The notes below the pieces were generated by a model, which was not told the origin of the DNA, did no database searches, and was given only the letters and a program-made list of their open reading frames with translations. From Eretmocerus hayati (taxonomy: Eukaryota > Arthropoda > Insecta > Hymenoptera > Aphelinidae), in assembly GCA_029851415.1 (NCBI GenBank), contig CM056743.1:79750186-79814185 (forward strand): a stretch of 64,000 bases of DNA, given 5' to 3'. Below, one piece after another: positions 43,530 through 57,604 of this stretch; position 1 is the first letter of the stretch, and every line of letters begins with the position of its first letter. The position numbers and the translations under genes are program-made.

Positions 43530-45874
43530 TTTTAAAGATCAAGGGTCAAAATGACAGATCCGTGTACTGTAATAATTGGATTTTCACGCATACTCTTTGA
43601 CGCTAGCGTCGAGGTAATCAATATAGCCAGATTTTCCACAGTTTTCTCTCAAAGTACAATATTGAATCAAGTATTCCCCCTAGGTATTACACTAAAATCC
43701 GGTTATAAGGAGCTTCAAGAGACAGAAGAAAAATGCTCGTTATAACCGGACCTTGTTATAACCGGATTCTGCATTTGTCGGCGAGAATTCATATGATTTT
43801 GTTATAACTATTTTTGATGGGTGGAAAGAAACTGATCTTGAATGCATAAAGTCTCTCTTATCAAGAACTCAAATAAATATAATATTCAGAATACGATGAC
43901 AGGACGACAATGATGTAGGTGTGCATTAATCCACATAATGGTATGGACATACAATATTTAGGAATTCGCATTTGTCATGAATTCGAAGATGAAAATGAAC
44001 AAAAACACATGATGGACGCATGAAAAATTGTAGCTGAAAAATTCTAATTTTGCGTCAAAGTTTACCAGGTTTTCTTCTCCATGGAATGTCTCTTCCTCGT
44101 ATTCGATCTATCCATTTCACTCACTAATAGAATCGTACTGCATATATATTCGCATTATTGATACTCGTATTTACCTCGAGTCTTGGGCTCCCAAACTCAG
44201 AGTTGCAAGGATGCAAAATTCCTTGCTTTCTTTTATTTTTCTAAAATTGTTATACTTTATCCAAAATTAAATGTACGTCAGCTTGACGTGACTTACCTTG
44301 CCATTGAACCCAGAATCCTTCCAAATTCTATCAATATTGTGTCAAGAATTTTATATTCATATCAAGCAATCGAAAGATTTTTATTTGACTCATTAATTTA
44401 TAACACTTTTGATTGTAAGAATATTCTACGGTGAAATAATTTGAGAGACAATTATGAAATGAAGAGATTCAATGAATTCATGGAAAACAACAAGGTCAGC
44501 AAAGTACTCTCACTTTTTAAGAGAAAATTCATTATCATATAATGATATCATATTATGTGTGGTTTTCGACTCTCATTGAAGATAGGCATTTGGGTGGGTC
44601 AAATAATCACAAGCATAAACGCGAATTGCATTTAATCACTGTATATTTAGAAATTCATCACTCAAATTAGCGTATTTTTAGACATGTAGACGGGCATTTA
44701 TTTTGACCGTGAATGAATTCACTGGATGATATATGAAAAGAAAAACACTGATTTTACAATACTCAAACTATTATATTACGAAAAACCATTACTAGAATTT
44801 TTATTGATAAATCAACACTTGTAACCGAACGGAGAAAAACAACGACCATTAACTCAAAGAATTTAACTCTTATCTGAAAAACGAACGTCACTTCAAAAGA
44901 ATATAAGACGCCCGAAATCGTCAAATAAATATTAGCAATAACAATTTCAAAATAGCGGGAAAAAAAATCGCACGTTCGACCTTCAAACCGAAAAGGGTTG
45001 ACGCGACGCGGTAGAGAATTCATCCGCCTGTAAGAAAATTGTTTATACGTATATATCACACAAAACTTCCCCACGGGCACAGCGATTCCGATTCTTAGAA
45101 AACTACTATAACGGGGCATGTATTAGATATAGAGAAATCCGCGCGCCGCACACACAGAAATTTACTTGCGCGCGCGGGGGTGCATGCGCACTCGATTTTA
45201 TAAAAAATAAAATTTGGGATAATCCTCAAGTGATGCGGTAGCAGGGCTCTACGTACATGACATTACGATGAAATCGCCATCAGTACACGAGTCAAGCGTC
45301 TCCTCCGAAAGTCTATTCGGGAATATCTTCACCGCTAACACAATAGGATGAGAAGATCAATCACAGGCATTTCTAATCACATTACCGCTAGGGCCATGAC
45401 TCGAAAACAATTGCCTTTCTCGTCGATCAAAGATCTCGGAGAAACGTGATAGTTTGATCAAGGTAGGAAACAAGGATGAGGTATTGGGCACCCGAATGCT
45501 ACAATTTACCGGCGCACCTAGCTCCAGGCATCGGCGTGCTTTCTTTCGTCGCGGCCTCCTCTGATCACTAAAAGTGACAGGGATAGGGTAACCCAGGAAA
45601 GGAAATGCATTTTATAATATAGCACTTGACAAGTTGGCACTCTACTTACGTCGACTTCTTGGCGATGCTCTTGCTACGTAGGGCACCATCAGGGCTGCAG
45701 CTCAGGAACGCCGATCGCGAAGAGCACGGCGAGTCGAGCCATCAAACTTCAAAAATGGATGAGTCCATTTTCTTCGACTTGAGAGTCGGACCCTGGAGAG
45801 CTTCCAGGTGTTGATCCTTGGATGAAATCGACAAGAATGCCGCTCCGCTGCAGCTTTCCCAAGCACATAAGCTC
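43530..45874. other. No gene recognised
   Basis: Mostly AT-rich. TCCGGTTATAA near 43697 and TTATAACCGGA near 43741 and 43755 form short inverted repeats. A GC-rich patch lies at 45140-45195. A 118-codon minus frame at 44763-45119 has no recognisable motif. Confidence 0.5.
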
Positions 45875-46438
45875 CCCAGCTAGGACGAAACGTTTCTGGA
45901 ACGTACGACATTTGGTTGCGGCGGCAACCTGGGAACCTTTCGTTTGGCGTTTCTGTACCGTTACAGGAACGTTGTGGCACCAGCGAAATGTCCGCAAGCG
46001 AACCGTTTCCCTAGAGTTTCGTCAGGGTTGTCGAAACGTTTCATCGCAACGAAAAAGAACTTTGAAAATTTTTGCTAAATAAATAAAAAATTGTTAAACA
46101 AATTGTTGCTTGCGCATCGTTTGTTTACACTCATCTTTGGGCTCACTCTGGACTTTGTCTGGACGCTCTAACAGTTGAGATTGGAAAGAACGACCGTTCT
46201 GTAGGCCATGGGGTGATTATGGGAAAATTCAATTTTTAAATGAACAATCCGAATTTGTTAGTTTATCGATGAAACGTTCCGACAACGTAAGTGAAACTCA
46301 AGGGAAACGATTCGCTTGCGGACATTTCGCTCGTGCCACAACGTTTCTGTAACGGTAGAGAAACGCTAAACGAAAGGTTCCCAGGTTGCCGCCGCAACCA
46401 AATGTCGTACGTTTCAGAAACGTTTCGTCCTAGCTGGG
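45875..46438. mobile_element. 564 bp MITE with ~170 bp TIRs
   Basis: CCCAGCTAGGACGAAACGTT at 45875 recurs inverted, ending at 46438. Homology between the arms extends inward to about 46050 and 46264. The arms contain repeated AACGTTTC/GAAACGTT words. The centre (about 46050-46260) is AT-rich with no ORF. I cannot identify a clear target duplication, so the superfamily is open. Confidence 0.82.
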
Positions 46439-46689
46439 TCGGTTTCCGCGAATTAATCTTATCTCCCCCCACTCCTGGTACGCTCGACCAATCAGCGTCG
46501 AGGTCAAAGAAAAGCTTCTATTTTTCAAATTTCCAATTGTCGAGTGGTAGGGTGAAATTACTAAAAACAGTGATTTCCCCTCCTATCGTAGTTGGAATAC
46601 GGGATGAAAAATGTACATATTTACAAGTTATTATAATTAATTACACTAATTATTAAAATAAAATATGATACAAGCACTGTAGCATGTAA

Positions 46690-46975
46690 TTTTCAAAGCG
46701 GCGCGCATCTGCGCACGCTGATATAGCAGCCAAGCATGCTATACCGGCACTCAAAATGGCCGCCGCCAGCCCCTTGCAACAGGTTGTTTACACGGCTTCC
46801 TGGTGCTCGCGCTACGTCGTGGAGTGGTGTTCTAGTGTTCCGGGTGTGTAATTGTGTGCTGTGGACCATTAGGACCCTGCAGCATCGTCGCCGAGGCGTG
46901 ACACCGAACGGGGCGTGAGCTATCAGCAAGACAACCAGCGTCTGCTTGAGCCAGCAAAACCGAGGTGTTTACATC
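46690..46975 (+). promoter_or_regulatory. Candidate host promoter and first exon
   Basis: A GC/CpG-richer island stands between MITE and satellite. It holds AAAATGGCCGCC (YY1/Pho-like) near 46757 and ends in a good splice donor, ACATC|GTGAGTAATT, at 46975/46976. The ATG within the YY1-like motif opens a frame of only 31 codons (MAAASPLQQ...), so the exon is probably untranslated or carries an upstream ORF. No TATA box is obvious. The assignment is an inference from composition, the motif and the donor. Confidence 0.4.
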
Positions 46976-47307
46976 GTGAGTAATTTTTAATTGATAATTT
47001 TAATCATCAATTATTGGTCGTAGCACCTGCGCTAGGCCTTTTTCTTTAACATAAGTACCCTGAAAAATTGGGAAAGTCATACTCACACTGTATTCTGTGT
47101 TGCAACACCCTGCTGCAGAAGTTCGATTGGATTCGATAGAAAAACACTCAATCGATCTGAATCTAGGAACTTATGATGAATTTGAAACATGATTTTCAGG
47201 ATTGGAGAAGATTGGAGTTCAATCGCGATCAATGATGTTGATCGGGATTCAAACAGTGTTGACCAATCTTTACCAATGCCGACTATACGCATTGAGAGAG
47301 AGATTGC

Positions 47308-48480
47308 CAATCGACCTCAATACTGACTAGAATCATTGGAGACCTTATATCCTATTCATCTGAATCGATTTGAATGCTGGAAATCAGTATTGGATATCCG
47401 AAATCCTATCCGCCTCAATCGATTCCAATACTGTTATTCTGCATTGGAACCTCAATCGAACTCAATACTGACTAGAATCATTGGACACCTTATATCCTAT
47501 TCATCTGAATCGATTTGAATGCTGGAAATCAGTATTGGATATCCGAAATCCAATCCGCCTCAATCGATTTCAATACTGTTATTCTGTATTGGAACCTCAA
47601 TCGAACTCAATACTGAATAGAATCATTGGACACCTCATATCCTATTCATCTGAATCGATTTGAATGCTGGAAATCAGTATTGGATATCCGAAATCCTATC
47701 CACCTCAATCGATTCCAATACTGTTATTCTGCATTGGAACCTCAATTGAACTCAATACTGACTAGAATCATTGGACACCTCATATCCTATTCATCTGAAT
47801 CGATTTGAATGCTGGAAATCAGTATTGGATATCCGAAATCCAATCCGCCTCAATCGATTTCAATACTGTTATTCTGTATTGGAACCTCAATCGAACTCAA
47901 TACTGAATAGAATCATTGGACACCTCATATCCTATTCATCTGAATCGATTTGAATGCTGGAAATCAGTATTGGATATCCAAAATCCTATCCGACTCAATC
48001 GATTCCAATACTGTTATTCTGCATTGGAACCTCAATCGAACTCAATACTGACTAGAATCATTGGACACCTTATATCCTATTCATCTGAATCGATTTGAAT
48101 GCTGGAAATCAGTATTGGATATCCGAAATCCAATCCGCCTCAATCGATTCCAATTCTGTTATTCTGCATTGGAACCTCAATCGAACTCAATACTGACTAG
48201 AATCATTGGACACCTTATATCCTATTCATCTGAATCGATTTGAATGCTGGAAATCAGTATTGGATATCCGAAATCCTATCCGCCTCAATCGATTCCAATA
48301 CTGTTATTCTGTATTCGAACCTCAATCGAACTCAATACTGAATAGAATCATTGGACACCTCATATCCTATTCATCTGAATCGATTTGAATGCTGGAAATC
48401 AGTATTGGATATCCGAAATCCTATCCGCCTCAATCGATTCCAATACTGATTTTCAGTATTGGGAACATCGAGAACTCAAT
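47308..48480. repeat. 145 bp satellite, about 8 units
   Basis: Units recur every 145 bp exactly (for example at 47336, 47481, 47626, 47771, 47916, 48061 and 48206). Each is made of three AATCGA-anchored sub-units of 54, 37 and 54 bp, the same sub-unit family as 1-3328. Alternate units share variants (CAATCC versus CCTATCC; GTATT versus GCATT), hinting at a 290 bp dimer. The 60-codon frames repeat with the satellite and are not genes. Confidence 0.95.
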
Positions 48481-48514
48481 CGGCCTCAATCGACCTCAAT
48501 ACTGACTTTCAGTC

Positions 48515-48770
48515 ATTATTACAAATCAACGTCTCACATATACATCACTCACATTACAGGTAAGGTTTCAATACAATTCAATACTTATTTTAATCATGAT
48601 CGCATTAACATATCATCGCATTACATAACTAAACGCTATTTGGAGGTTCTGTCACTCATCAGTCTTATATAGGAACAGGAGAGATGGTTCGTCGCTTGCG
48701 AGAAAGCAATCCCATGATATTTGGATGCGAACTGAGATGGTCATCGAAACGCCGCCTAGCGTCAGCCACT
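48515..48770. other. Short non-satellite gap between arrays
   Basis: Unique-looking AT-rich sequence separates the 145 bp array from the next array. It contains ACAGGTAAGG near 48558 but no gene I can support. Confidence 0.5.
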
Positions 48771-51700
48771 CGAATTCTATCGGCCTCAATCGATTCCAAT
48801 ACTAACTTTCAGGAATGGGGAGTTCAATAACTCACACTACGTCTATCGGTTCCAATACTGACTATCAGCATTGACGAGTTTATTTATCGTCCTGAATCGA
48901 TTTGAATGCTGAATATCAGTATTGGGGACTTGAAATCCTACCTGCCCAGTCGAATCCAGTACTGTTTTCGAGTATTGGGAACTTCGAGATCTCAACCCAC
49001 TTCAATCGATCTCAATACTGACTGTGAGTATTCTAGCCCTTATATTCTAATAACCTGAATCGATTTGAGTACTGTCTCTCAGTATTGGGTAGATCGCTAT
49101 CTCAATCCACTTCAATCGATCTCAATACTGGAAGTAAGCATTAGAAACCTTATATCCTATCTACTTGAATCGATTTAGATGCTGGATTCCAGTATTGAGG
49201 ACTTGGAATCCTAACTGCCCCAATCGATTCCAGAACTGTTTTTCAGTATTGGAAACATCGGGTTCTCAATCCGCTTTAATCGATTTCAATACTGATTTTC
49301 AGCATTGCAGACCTCATATGATATTTACCTGAATCGGATTGAATGCTAGATATCAGTATTGAGGACTCGAAATCCTATCTGCCCCAATCGATTTCAGTAC
49401 TGTATTTCAGTATTGGAAACATCGGGTTCTCAATCCGCTTGAATCGATCTCAATACTGATTTACAGCATTGCAGATCTTATATCCTATCTACTTGAATCG
49501 ATTTGAATGCTGGATATCAGTATTGAGGACTTAAAATCCTACCTGCCCGAATCGATTTCAGTACTGTATTTCAGTAGTGGAAACATCGGGTTCTCAATCC
49601 GCTTCAATCGATCTCAATACTGATTTTCAGCATTGCAGATCTTATATCCTATCTACTTGCATCGTTTTAAATGCTGGATATCAGTATTGAGGACTTGAGA
49701 TCCTATGTGCCCCAATCGATTCCAGTACTGTATTTCAGTATTGGGAATATCGGGATCTCAATCCACTCCAATCGATCTGAATACTGCAAGTAAGCATCAG
49801 AAACCTCATATCCTATCTACCTGAATCGGAATGAATGCTGGATATCAGTGCTAGATATCAGTATTCAGGACTTGCCATCCTATCTGCCCCAGTCGATTCC
49901 AGTACTGTATTTCAGTATTGGAAACATCGGGTTCTCAGTACGCTCCAATCGATCTCAATACTGATGTTCAGCATTGCAGACCTTATATGATTTTTACCTG
50001 AATCGAATTGAATGCTAAATATCAGTATTGGGGACTTGAAATCCTATCTGCCCAGTCGAATCCAGTACTGTTTTCGAGTATTAGGAACTTCGAGATCTCA
50101 ACCCACTTCAATCGATCTCAATACTGACTGTGAGTATTCTAGCCCTTATATTCTAATAACCTGAATCGATTTGAGTACTGTCTCTCAGTATTGGGTAGAT
50201 AGCTATCTCAATCCACTTCAATCGATCTCAATACTGGAAGTAAGCATTAGAAACCTTATATCCTATCTACTTGAATCGATTTAGATGCTGGATTCCAGTA
50301 TTGAGGACTTGAAATCCTAACTGCCCCAATCGATTCCAGAACTGTTTTTCAGTATTGGAAACATCGGGTTCTCAATCCGCTTCAATCGATTTCAATACTG
50401 ATTTTCAACATTGCAGACCTCATATGATATTTACCTGAATCGGATTGATTGCTAGATATCAGTATTGAGGACTCGAAATCCTCTCTGCCCCAATCGATTT
50501 CAGTACTGTATTTCAGTATTGGAAACATCGAGTTCTCAATCCGCTTGAATCGATCTCAATACTGATTTACAGCATTGCAGATCTTATATCCTATCTGCTT
50601 GAATCGATTTGAATGCTGGATATCAGTATTGAGCACTTAAAATCCTACCTGCCCGAATCGATTTCAGTACTGTATGTCAGTAGTGGAAACATCGGGTTCT
50701 CAATCCGCTTCAATCGATCTCAATACTGATTTTCAGCTTTGCAGATCTTATATCCTATCTACTTGAATCGATTTAAATCCTGGATATCAGTATTGAGGAC
50801 TTGAGATCCTATCTGCCCCAATCGATTCCAGTACTGTATTTCAGTATTGGGAATATCGGGATCTCAATCAACTTCAATCGATCTGAATACTGAAAGTAAG
50901 CATCAGAAACCTCATATCCTATCTACCTGAATCGCAATGAATGCTGGATATCAGTGCTAGATATCAGTATCCGGGACTTGCCGTCCTATCTGCCCCAGTC
51001 GATTCCAGTACTGCATTTCAGTATTGGAAACATCGGGTTCTCAGTACGCTCCAATCGATCTCAATACTGATGTTCAGCATTGCAGACCTTATATGATTTT
51101 TACCTGAATCGAATTGAATGCTAGATATCAGTATTAAGGACTTGAAATCCTAGCTGTCCCAATCGATTTGAGTACTGTTTTCCAGTATTGGGAATATCGA
51201 GATCTTAACCCAATCTAATCGATCTCAATACTGACTGTAAGTATTGGAGCCCTTATATCCCAATAATCTGAATCGATTTGAGTACTGTCTCTCAGTATTG
51301 GGCAGATTGCTATCTCAGTCCACTTCAATCTATCTCAATACTAAATGTAAGCATAAGTGACCTCATTATATCCTATCTACTTGTATCGATTTTAATGTCG
51401 AAAATCAGTATTGCAGAATTGAGATCCTATCTGCTCCAACTCATTCCAATACCATTTTCAAGTATTGGAAACACTGAGATCTCAATCCGCTTGAATCGAT
51501 CTCAATCCCGACTTTCAGCATTGCAGACCTCATATCATATTTACCTGAATCGAATTGAATGCGGAATATCAGTATTGAGGGCTTGGAATCCTATCTGCCC
51601 TAATCGATTCCAGTTTCGTATTTCAGTATTGGGAATATCGGGAGCGCATTACGCTTCGATCGATCTCAATACTGATGTTCAGCATTGCAGACCTTATATC

Positions 51701-51985
51701 ATATCTACTTGAATTAATTCGAATGCTGTGTATCAGATTGGGAATGGGAAGTCCTATCTGCCTCAATAGATCCAAATACTGACCTCTAACATTGGATACC
51801 GTATATTCTATCTATGTCAATATACCTGAATGATGATTGTTAGTATTGAGGACTCGGAATCCTATCTGCCCCGATCGATTCCAGTACCGTCTTCCAGTAT
51901 TGCAAACATCGAGATCTCAATCCGCCTCAATCGATTTCAATACTGATTCTCAGCATTGCAGACCTTATAACCCGTTCACCTGACC
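48771..51985. repeat. Satellite with ~1106 bp higher-order repeat
   Basis: It is built from the same ~54 bp sub-units. The landmark CTCTCAGTATTGGGTAGAT occurs near 49078 and 50184, and a diverged version near 51291, giving spacings of 1106 and 1107 bp. The first two higher-order units are very similar; the third is more diverged and decays toward 51985. The landmark also occurs in the 1-3328 array, so the two arrays are related. Confidence 0.9.
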
Positions 51986-54900
51986 AATAGCAAAACTCAT
52001 CTTCAGGCTGTTCCAATTCTGCCCAGCAGTATTGAATTCGATTGATATATATGAAACCTAGAGGAGTTCAATACTGATTGTGAGTATTGAGAAGGATAGA
52101 ATAACCATGTACCCACGATTTCCATTCGATTCTGTAGTATTCATCTCAATATTAGTCAATGACGCAAAGAGTGATTGGGTCATCATTGGAATAGATTGAT
52201 GCAGTCGACTCAATGCTGCCCGGCAGGATTCAGACCGATAGCGAAACTCATCCTCAGAGCGTACCAATCCTGCTCAGCAGTATTGACATCAATTAAAATA
52301 CATGGAATTCAGAGGAGTTCGATACCGTTTGTGAGTATTCAGGAGGATAGAAACCACTTTTTCACGATCGGTATTCCATCCTATAGTATTAAGCTCGATT
52401 GGCAAATCACGCAATGAGTGATTGGGTCATCATTGAAATCGATTGACGCAGTCGACTCGTTGCTGCGTGGCAGGATTCAGACCGAAAGCAAAACTCATCT
52501 TCAGGCCGTTCCAATCCTGCTCAGCAGTATTGAATTCGATTGAGATGTATGAAATCTAGAGGAGTTCAATACTGATTGTGAGTATTGAGAGAAATAGAAT
52601 AATCATGCACCCACGATTTCAACTGGATTCTGTAGTATTCATCTCGATTGATCAATGACGCAAAGAGTGATTGGGTCATCATTGAGATCGATTGACGCAG
52701 TCGACTCAATGCTGCCTGGCAGGATTCAGACCGATAGCAAAACTCATCTCGAGACCGTTCCAATCCTGCTGAGCAGTATTGAATTCGATTGAAATATATG
52801 AAATCTAGCGGAGTTCAATACTGATTGTGAGTATTGGGAAGGATAGAATAACCATGCATCCACGATATCAATCCGATTTTGTAGTATTCAGCTCGATTGG
52901 TCATTCACGCAGTAAGTAATTGGGTGATCATTGGAATCGATTGACTCAGTCAATTCAATGCTGCTTGGCAGGATTCAGACCGATAGCAAAACTCATCTTC
53001 AGGCCATTCCAATCCTGCTGAGCAGTATTGGATTCGATTGAAATACATGAAATCCAGCGAAGTTCAATACTGTTCGTGAATATTGGGAAGGATAGAATAA
53101 CCATGCATCCACGATTTCAATCCGATTTTGTAGTATTCAGCTCGATTGGCCAATCACGCAGTGAGTAATTGGGTCGTCATTGAGATCGATCGACGCAGTC
53201 GACTCGTTGCTGCCTGGCAGGATTCAGACCGAAAGCAAAACTCATCTTCAGGCCGTTCCAATCCTGCTCAGCAGTATTGAATTCGATTGAGATGTATGAA
53301 ATCTAGAGGAGTTCAATACTGATTGTGAGTATTGAGAGAAATAGAATAACCATGCACCCACGATTTCAACTGGATTCTGTAGTATCCATCTCGATTGATC
53401 AATGACGCAAAGAGTGATTGGGTCATCATTGGAATCGATTGACTCAGTCAATCCAATGCTGCCTGGCAGGATTCAGACCGATAGCAAAACTCATCTCGAG
53501 ATCGTTCCAATCCTGCTGAGCAGTATTGGATTCGATTGGAATATACGGAATCTGGCGGAGTTCAATACTGATTGTGAGTATTGGGAAGGATAGAATAACC
53601 ATGCATCTACGATTTCAATCCGATTTTGTAGTATTCAGCTCGATTGGTCATTCACGCAGTAAGTAATTGGGTGATCATTGGAATCGATTGACTCAGTCAA
53701 TTCAATGCTGCTTGGCAGGATTCAGACCGATAGCAAAACTCATCTTCAGGCCATTCCAATCCTGCTGAGCAGTATTGGATTCGATTGAAATACATGAAAT
53801 CCAGCGAAGTTCAATACTGTTCGTGAATATTGGGAAGGATAGAATAACCATGCATCCACGATTTCAATCCGATTTTGTAGTATTCAGCTCGATTGGCCAA
53901 TCACGCAGTGAGTAATTGGGTCGTCATTGAGATCGATCGACGCAGTCGACTCGTTGCTGCCTGGCAGGATTCAGACCGAAAGCAAAACTCATCTTCAGGC
54001 CGTTCCAATCCTGCTCAGCAGTATTGAATTCGATTGAGATGTATGAAATCTAGAGGAGTTCAATACTGATTGTGAGTATTGGGAAGGATAGAATAACCAT
54101 GCATCCACGATTTCAATCCGATTTTGTAGTATTCAGCTCGATTGGTCAATGACGCAGTGAGTAATTGGGTTATCATTGGAATCAATTGACTCAGTCAATT
54201 CAATGCTGCTTGGCAGGATTCAGACCGATAGCAAAACTCATCTCGAGATCGTTCCAATCCTGCTGAGCAGTATTGGATTCGATTGGAATATACGGAATCT
54301 GGCGGAGTTCAATACTGATTGTGAGTATTGGGAAGGATAGAATAACCATGCATCTACGATTTCAATCCGATTTTTTAGTATTCAGCTCGATTGGTCATTC
54401 ACGCAGTGAGTGATTGGGTCATCATTGAAATCGATTGACGCAGTCCACTCAATGCTGCCTGGCATGATTCAGACCGATAGCAAAACTCATCTCGAGACCG
54501 TTCCAATCCTGCTGAGCAGTATTGAGTTCATTGAAATATATGAAATCCAGCGGAGTTCAATACTGATTGTGAGTATTGGGAAGGATAGAATAACCATGCA
54601 TCCACGATTACAATTCGATTTTGTAGTATTCAGCTCGATTGGTCAATGACGCAGTGAGTAATTGGGTTATCATTGGAATCAATTGACTCAGTCAATTCAA
54701 TGCTGCTTGGCAGGATTCAGACCGATAGCAAAACTCATCTTCAGGCCATCCTAATCCTGCTGAGCAGTATTGGATTCGATTGAAATATACGAAATCTAGC
54801 GAAGTTCAATACTGATTGTGAGTATTGGGAAGGATAGCATAACCATGCATCGACGATTTCAATTCGATTTTGTAGTATTCAGCTCGATTGGTCAATCACG

Positions 54901-56420
54901 CAGTGAGTAATTGGGTTATCATTGGAATCGATTGACTCAGTCAATTCAATGCTGCTTGGCAGGATTCAGACCGATGGCAAAACTCATCTTCAGGACATTC
55001 CAATCCTGCTGAGCAGTATTGGATTCGATTGAAATATACGAAATCTAGCGGAGTTCAATACTGATTGTGAGTATTGGGAAGGATAGAATAACCATGCATC
55101 CACGATTTCAATCCGATTTTGTAGTATTCATCTCGATTGGTCAATCACGCAGTGAGTAATTGGGTCATCGTTGAAATCGATTGACGCAGTCCACTCAATG
55201 CTGCCTGGCATGATCCAGACCGATAGCAAAACTCATCTCGAGACCGTTCCAATCCTGCCGAGCAGTATTGAATTCGATTGAAATATATGAAATCCAGCGC
55301 AGTTCAATACTGATTGTGAGTATTGGGAAGGATAGAATAACCATGCATCCACGATCTCAATCCGATTTTGTAGTATTCAGCTCAATTGGTCAATCACGCA
55401 GTGAGTAATCGGGTCATCATTGAAATCGATTGACAAAGTCCACTCAATGCTGCCCGGCAGTTTTCAGACCGATAGCGAGACTCATCCGCAGGCCGTACCA
55501 ATCCTGCTGAGCAGTATTCGATTCGATTGAAATATATGAAATCTAGCGGAGTTGAATACGGATTGTGAGTATTGGGAAGGATAGAATAACCATGCATCCA
55601 CGATTTCAATCCGATTTTGTAGTATTCAGCTCGAATGGTCAATCACGCAGTGAGTAATTGGGTTATCATTGGAATCGATTGACTCAGTCAATTCAATGCT
55701 GCTTGGCAGGATCCAGACCGATAGCAAAACTCATCTCGAGATCGTTCCAATCCTGCTGAGCAGTATTGAATTCGATTGAAATATATGAAATCTAGCGGAG
55801 TTCAATACTGATTGTGAGTATTGGGAAGGATAGAATAACCATGCATCCACGATTCCAATCCGATTTTGTAGTATTCAGCTCGATTGGTCAATCACGCAGT
55901 GAGTAATTGGGTTATCATTGGAATCGATTGACTCAGTCAATTCAATGCTGCTTGGCAGGATTCAGACCGATAGCAAAACTAATCTTCAGGCCATTCCAAT
56001 CCTGCTGAGCAGTATTGGATTCGATTCAAATATATGAAATCCAGCGAAGTTCAATACTGATTGTGAGTATTGGGAAGGATAGAATAACCATGCATCTACG
56101 ATTTCAATCCGATCTTGTAGTATTCAGCTCGATTGGTCAATCACGCAGTGAGTAATTGGGTTATCATTGGAATCGATTGACTCAGTGAATTCAATGCTGC
56201 TTGGCAGGATTCAGACCGATAGCAAAACTCATCTTCAGGCCATTCTAATCCTGCTGAGCTGTATTGCATTCGATTGAAATATATGAAATCTAGCGGAGTT
56301 CAATACTGATTATGAGTATTCGGAAGGATAGAATAACCATGCATCCACGATTTCAATCCGATTTTGTAGTACTCAGCTCGATTTGTCAATCACGCAATAG
56401 GTGATAGGGGGATGATTGGA
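51986..56420. repeat. 249 bp satellite, about 18 units
   Basis: The phrase TATTGGGAAGGATAGAATAA recurs at 52832, 53081, a variant at 53330, then 53579, 53828 and onward, always 249 bp apart. A 747 bp (three-unit) higher-order duplication is visible (about 52830 versus 53579). The unit carries AATACTGATTGTGAGTATT, the same dyad core as the 54 bp family, plus ATCGATTGACKCAGTC and GCTGAGCAGTATTG blocks. The array decays after 56300. Confidence 0.95.
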
Positions 56421-57205
56421 ATTGATCCAGGCATAATTCGAATCGAATCTGTCCATTCATGATTGAAACGGATAGGAAAGAGCAAGGTTATTATACACCC
56501 AGTACTGCAGAGAATTATTCAGTTCGATTGAGGAATGTTGAAATAATAGTGTTCAAAAGGTGAAATCCAATCCTGTCATTTGGGATTGGTTAGGATAGAC
56601 AATTAGTATCGTTTCGCGGATCGAATCACTTTCTGAATCATTGGTCTCGATAGAGCAGTGGGAGACGAGATCCATTATTCAATTAGATTGATTCCAATAC
56701 TGATTCGGTTCATTAAAACATATTGAACCAGCAAAGATCTTCCATCCATCCTTCCGTGTCCGATCCTATGCTGAATACTAGTATTGGATTATATTCGCTT
56801 ACATCAATCCTCATCAACAGTATAGAATTCTATTGGCAGTTGTGATCCCAATTCTACAATTCAGGATTCAGCTTGATTGGGTCTTTGTTCGATTGATCTG
56901 CATTGAATTCCAATACTGCTCTCGCCGGTTGAATGATAGAACCGATTGAAATGTATTCATCCCGATAGGATTCGATTGGTTTTCAATCCATCCCAATCGA
57001 TCTTTTGCAGCAGGGCAGGACACTGTTTTACCATGTATTAGCATGGGCTGCATGTAAACAAAGATTAATTTTTTGATCAGTCCCATTAATTTGGGACTTG
57101 TTGTGTAACTTTTTGTACTCAAATGACTATAGAAAATCCAATCTTTTTAATGAACTAACCCACATGTAGCTAGCTTAACTATATCTAATATTTTCCTTGT
57201 TGCAG
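56421..57205. repeat. Decayed satellite edge, no gene
   Basis: Scattered fragments resembling the 249 bp unit (for example CAATACTGATTC, AATCGATC) persist to about 57010. AT-rich sequence follows, leading to a pyrimidine-rich tract before 57206. Confidence 0.6.
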
Positions 57206-57315
57206 GTACTGCGGAAACTAAGAAACGGAGGCTGGGCTATACCACGAACTTAGTCTGGTGGTGTTTGGAGGTGTGGTAATGAACTCCACTATTTTTACCT
57301 GTCTCCAGCAATGAT
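57206..57315 (+). other. Candidate internal exon (possibly untranslated)
   Basis: TTTTCCTTGTTGCAG precedes and GATG|GTAAGG-like ATGAT|GTAAGGCC follows a 110 bp, relatively GC-rich stretch. The acceptor and donor are both good matches to insect consensus. One frame is open for about 23 codons; the others stop sooner. It could be the exon after the donor at 46975, which would place the whole 10 kb of satellite in one intron. Without transcript data this is weak. Confidence 0.3.
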
Positions 57316-57604
57316 GTAAGGCCTCTTTTGTACCTATTTAGTGATATTTTATTTTGAATTGCCCATATTCACTATGGGGAACCTCTACTTGGAGTGGTCT
57401 GGGTTTCGGTTTTATAAGAAAGTCTCTTTCGGATTTGATCAACATGAATGAAATAATATACCAGAATGATTCTAATTGACTGTGTGCTTTATCCACCCTG
57501 CCGAAAAAAGCAGCTGATTTCTCATGCCAAATTCACAGCTGAATTCTCGTTAGTGTCGCAACTAGATTAAGAAAAAACGTAATTAAATCATTAAAAATTT
57601 GCAC

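Noticed and set aside
44763..45119. 118-codon minus-strand frame as a host gene
   Set aside because: There is no recognisable motif, splice context or composition shift.
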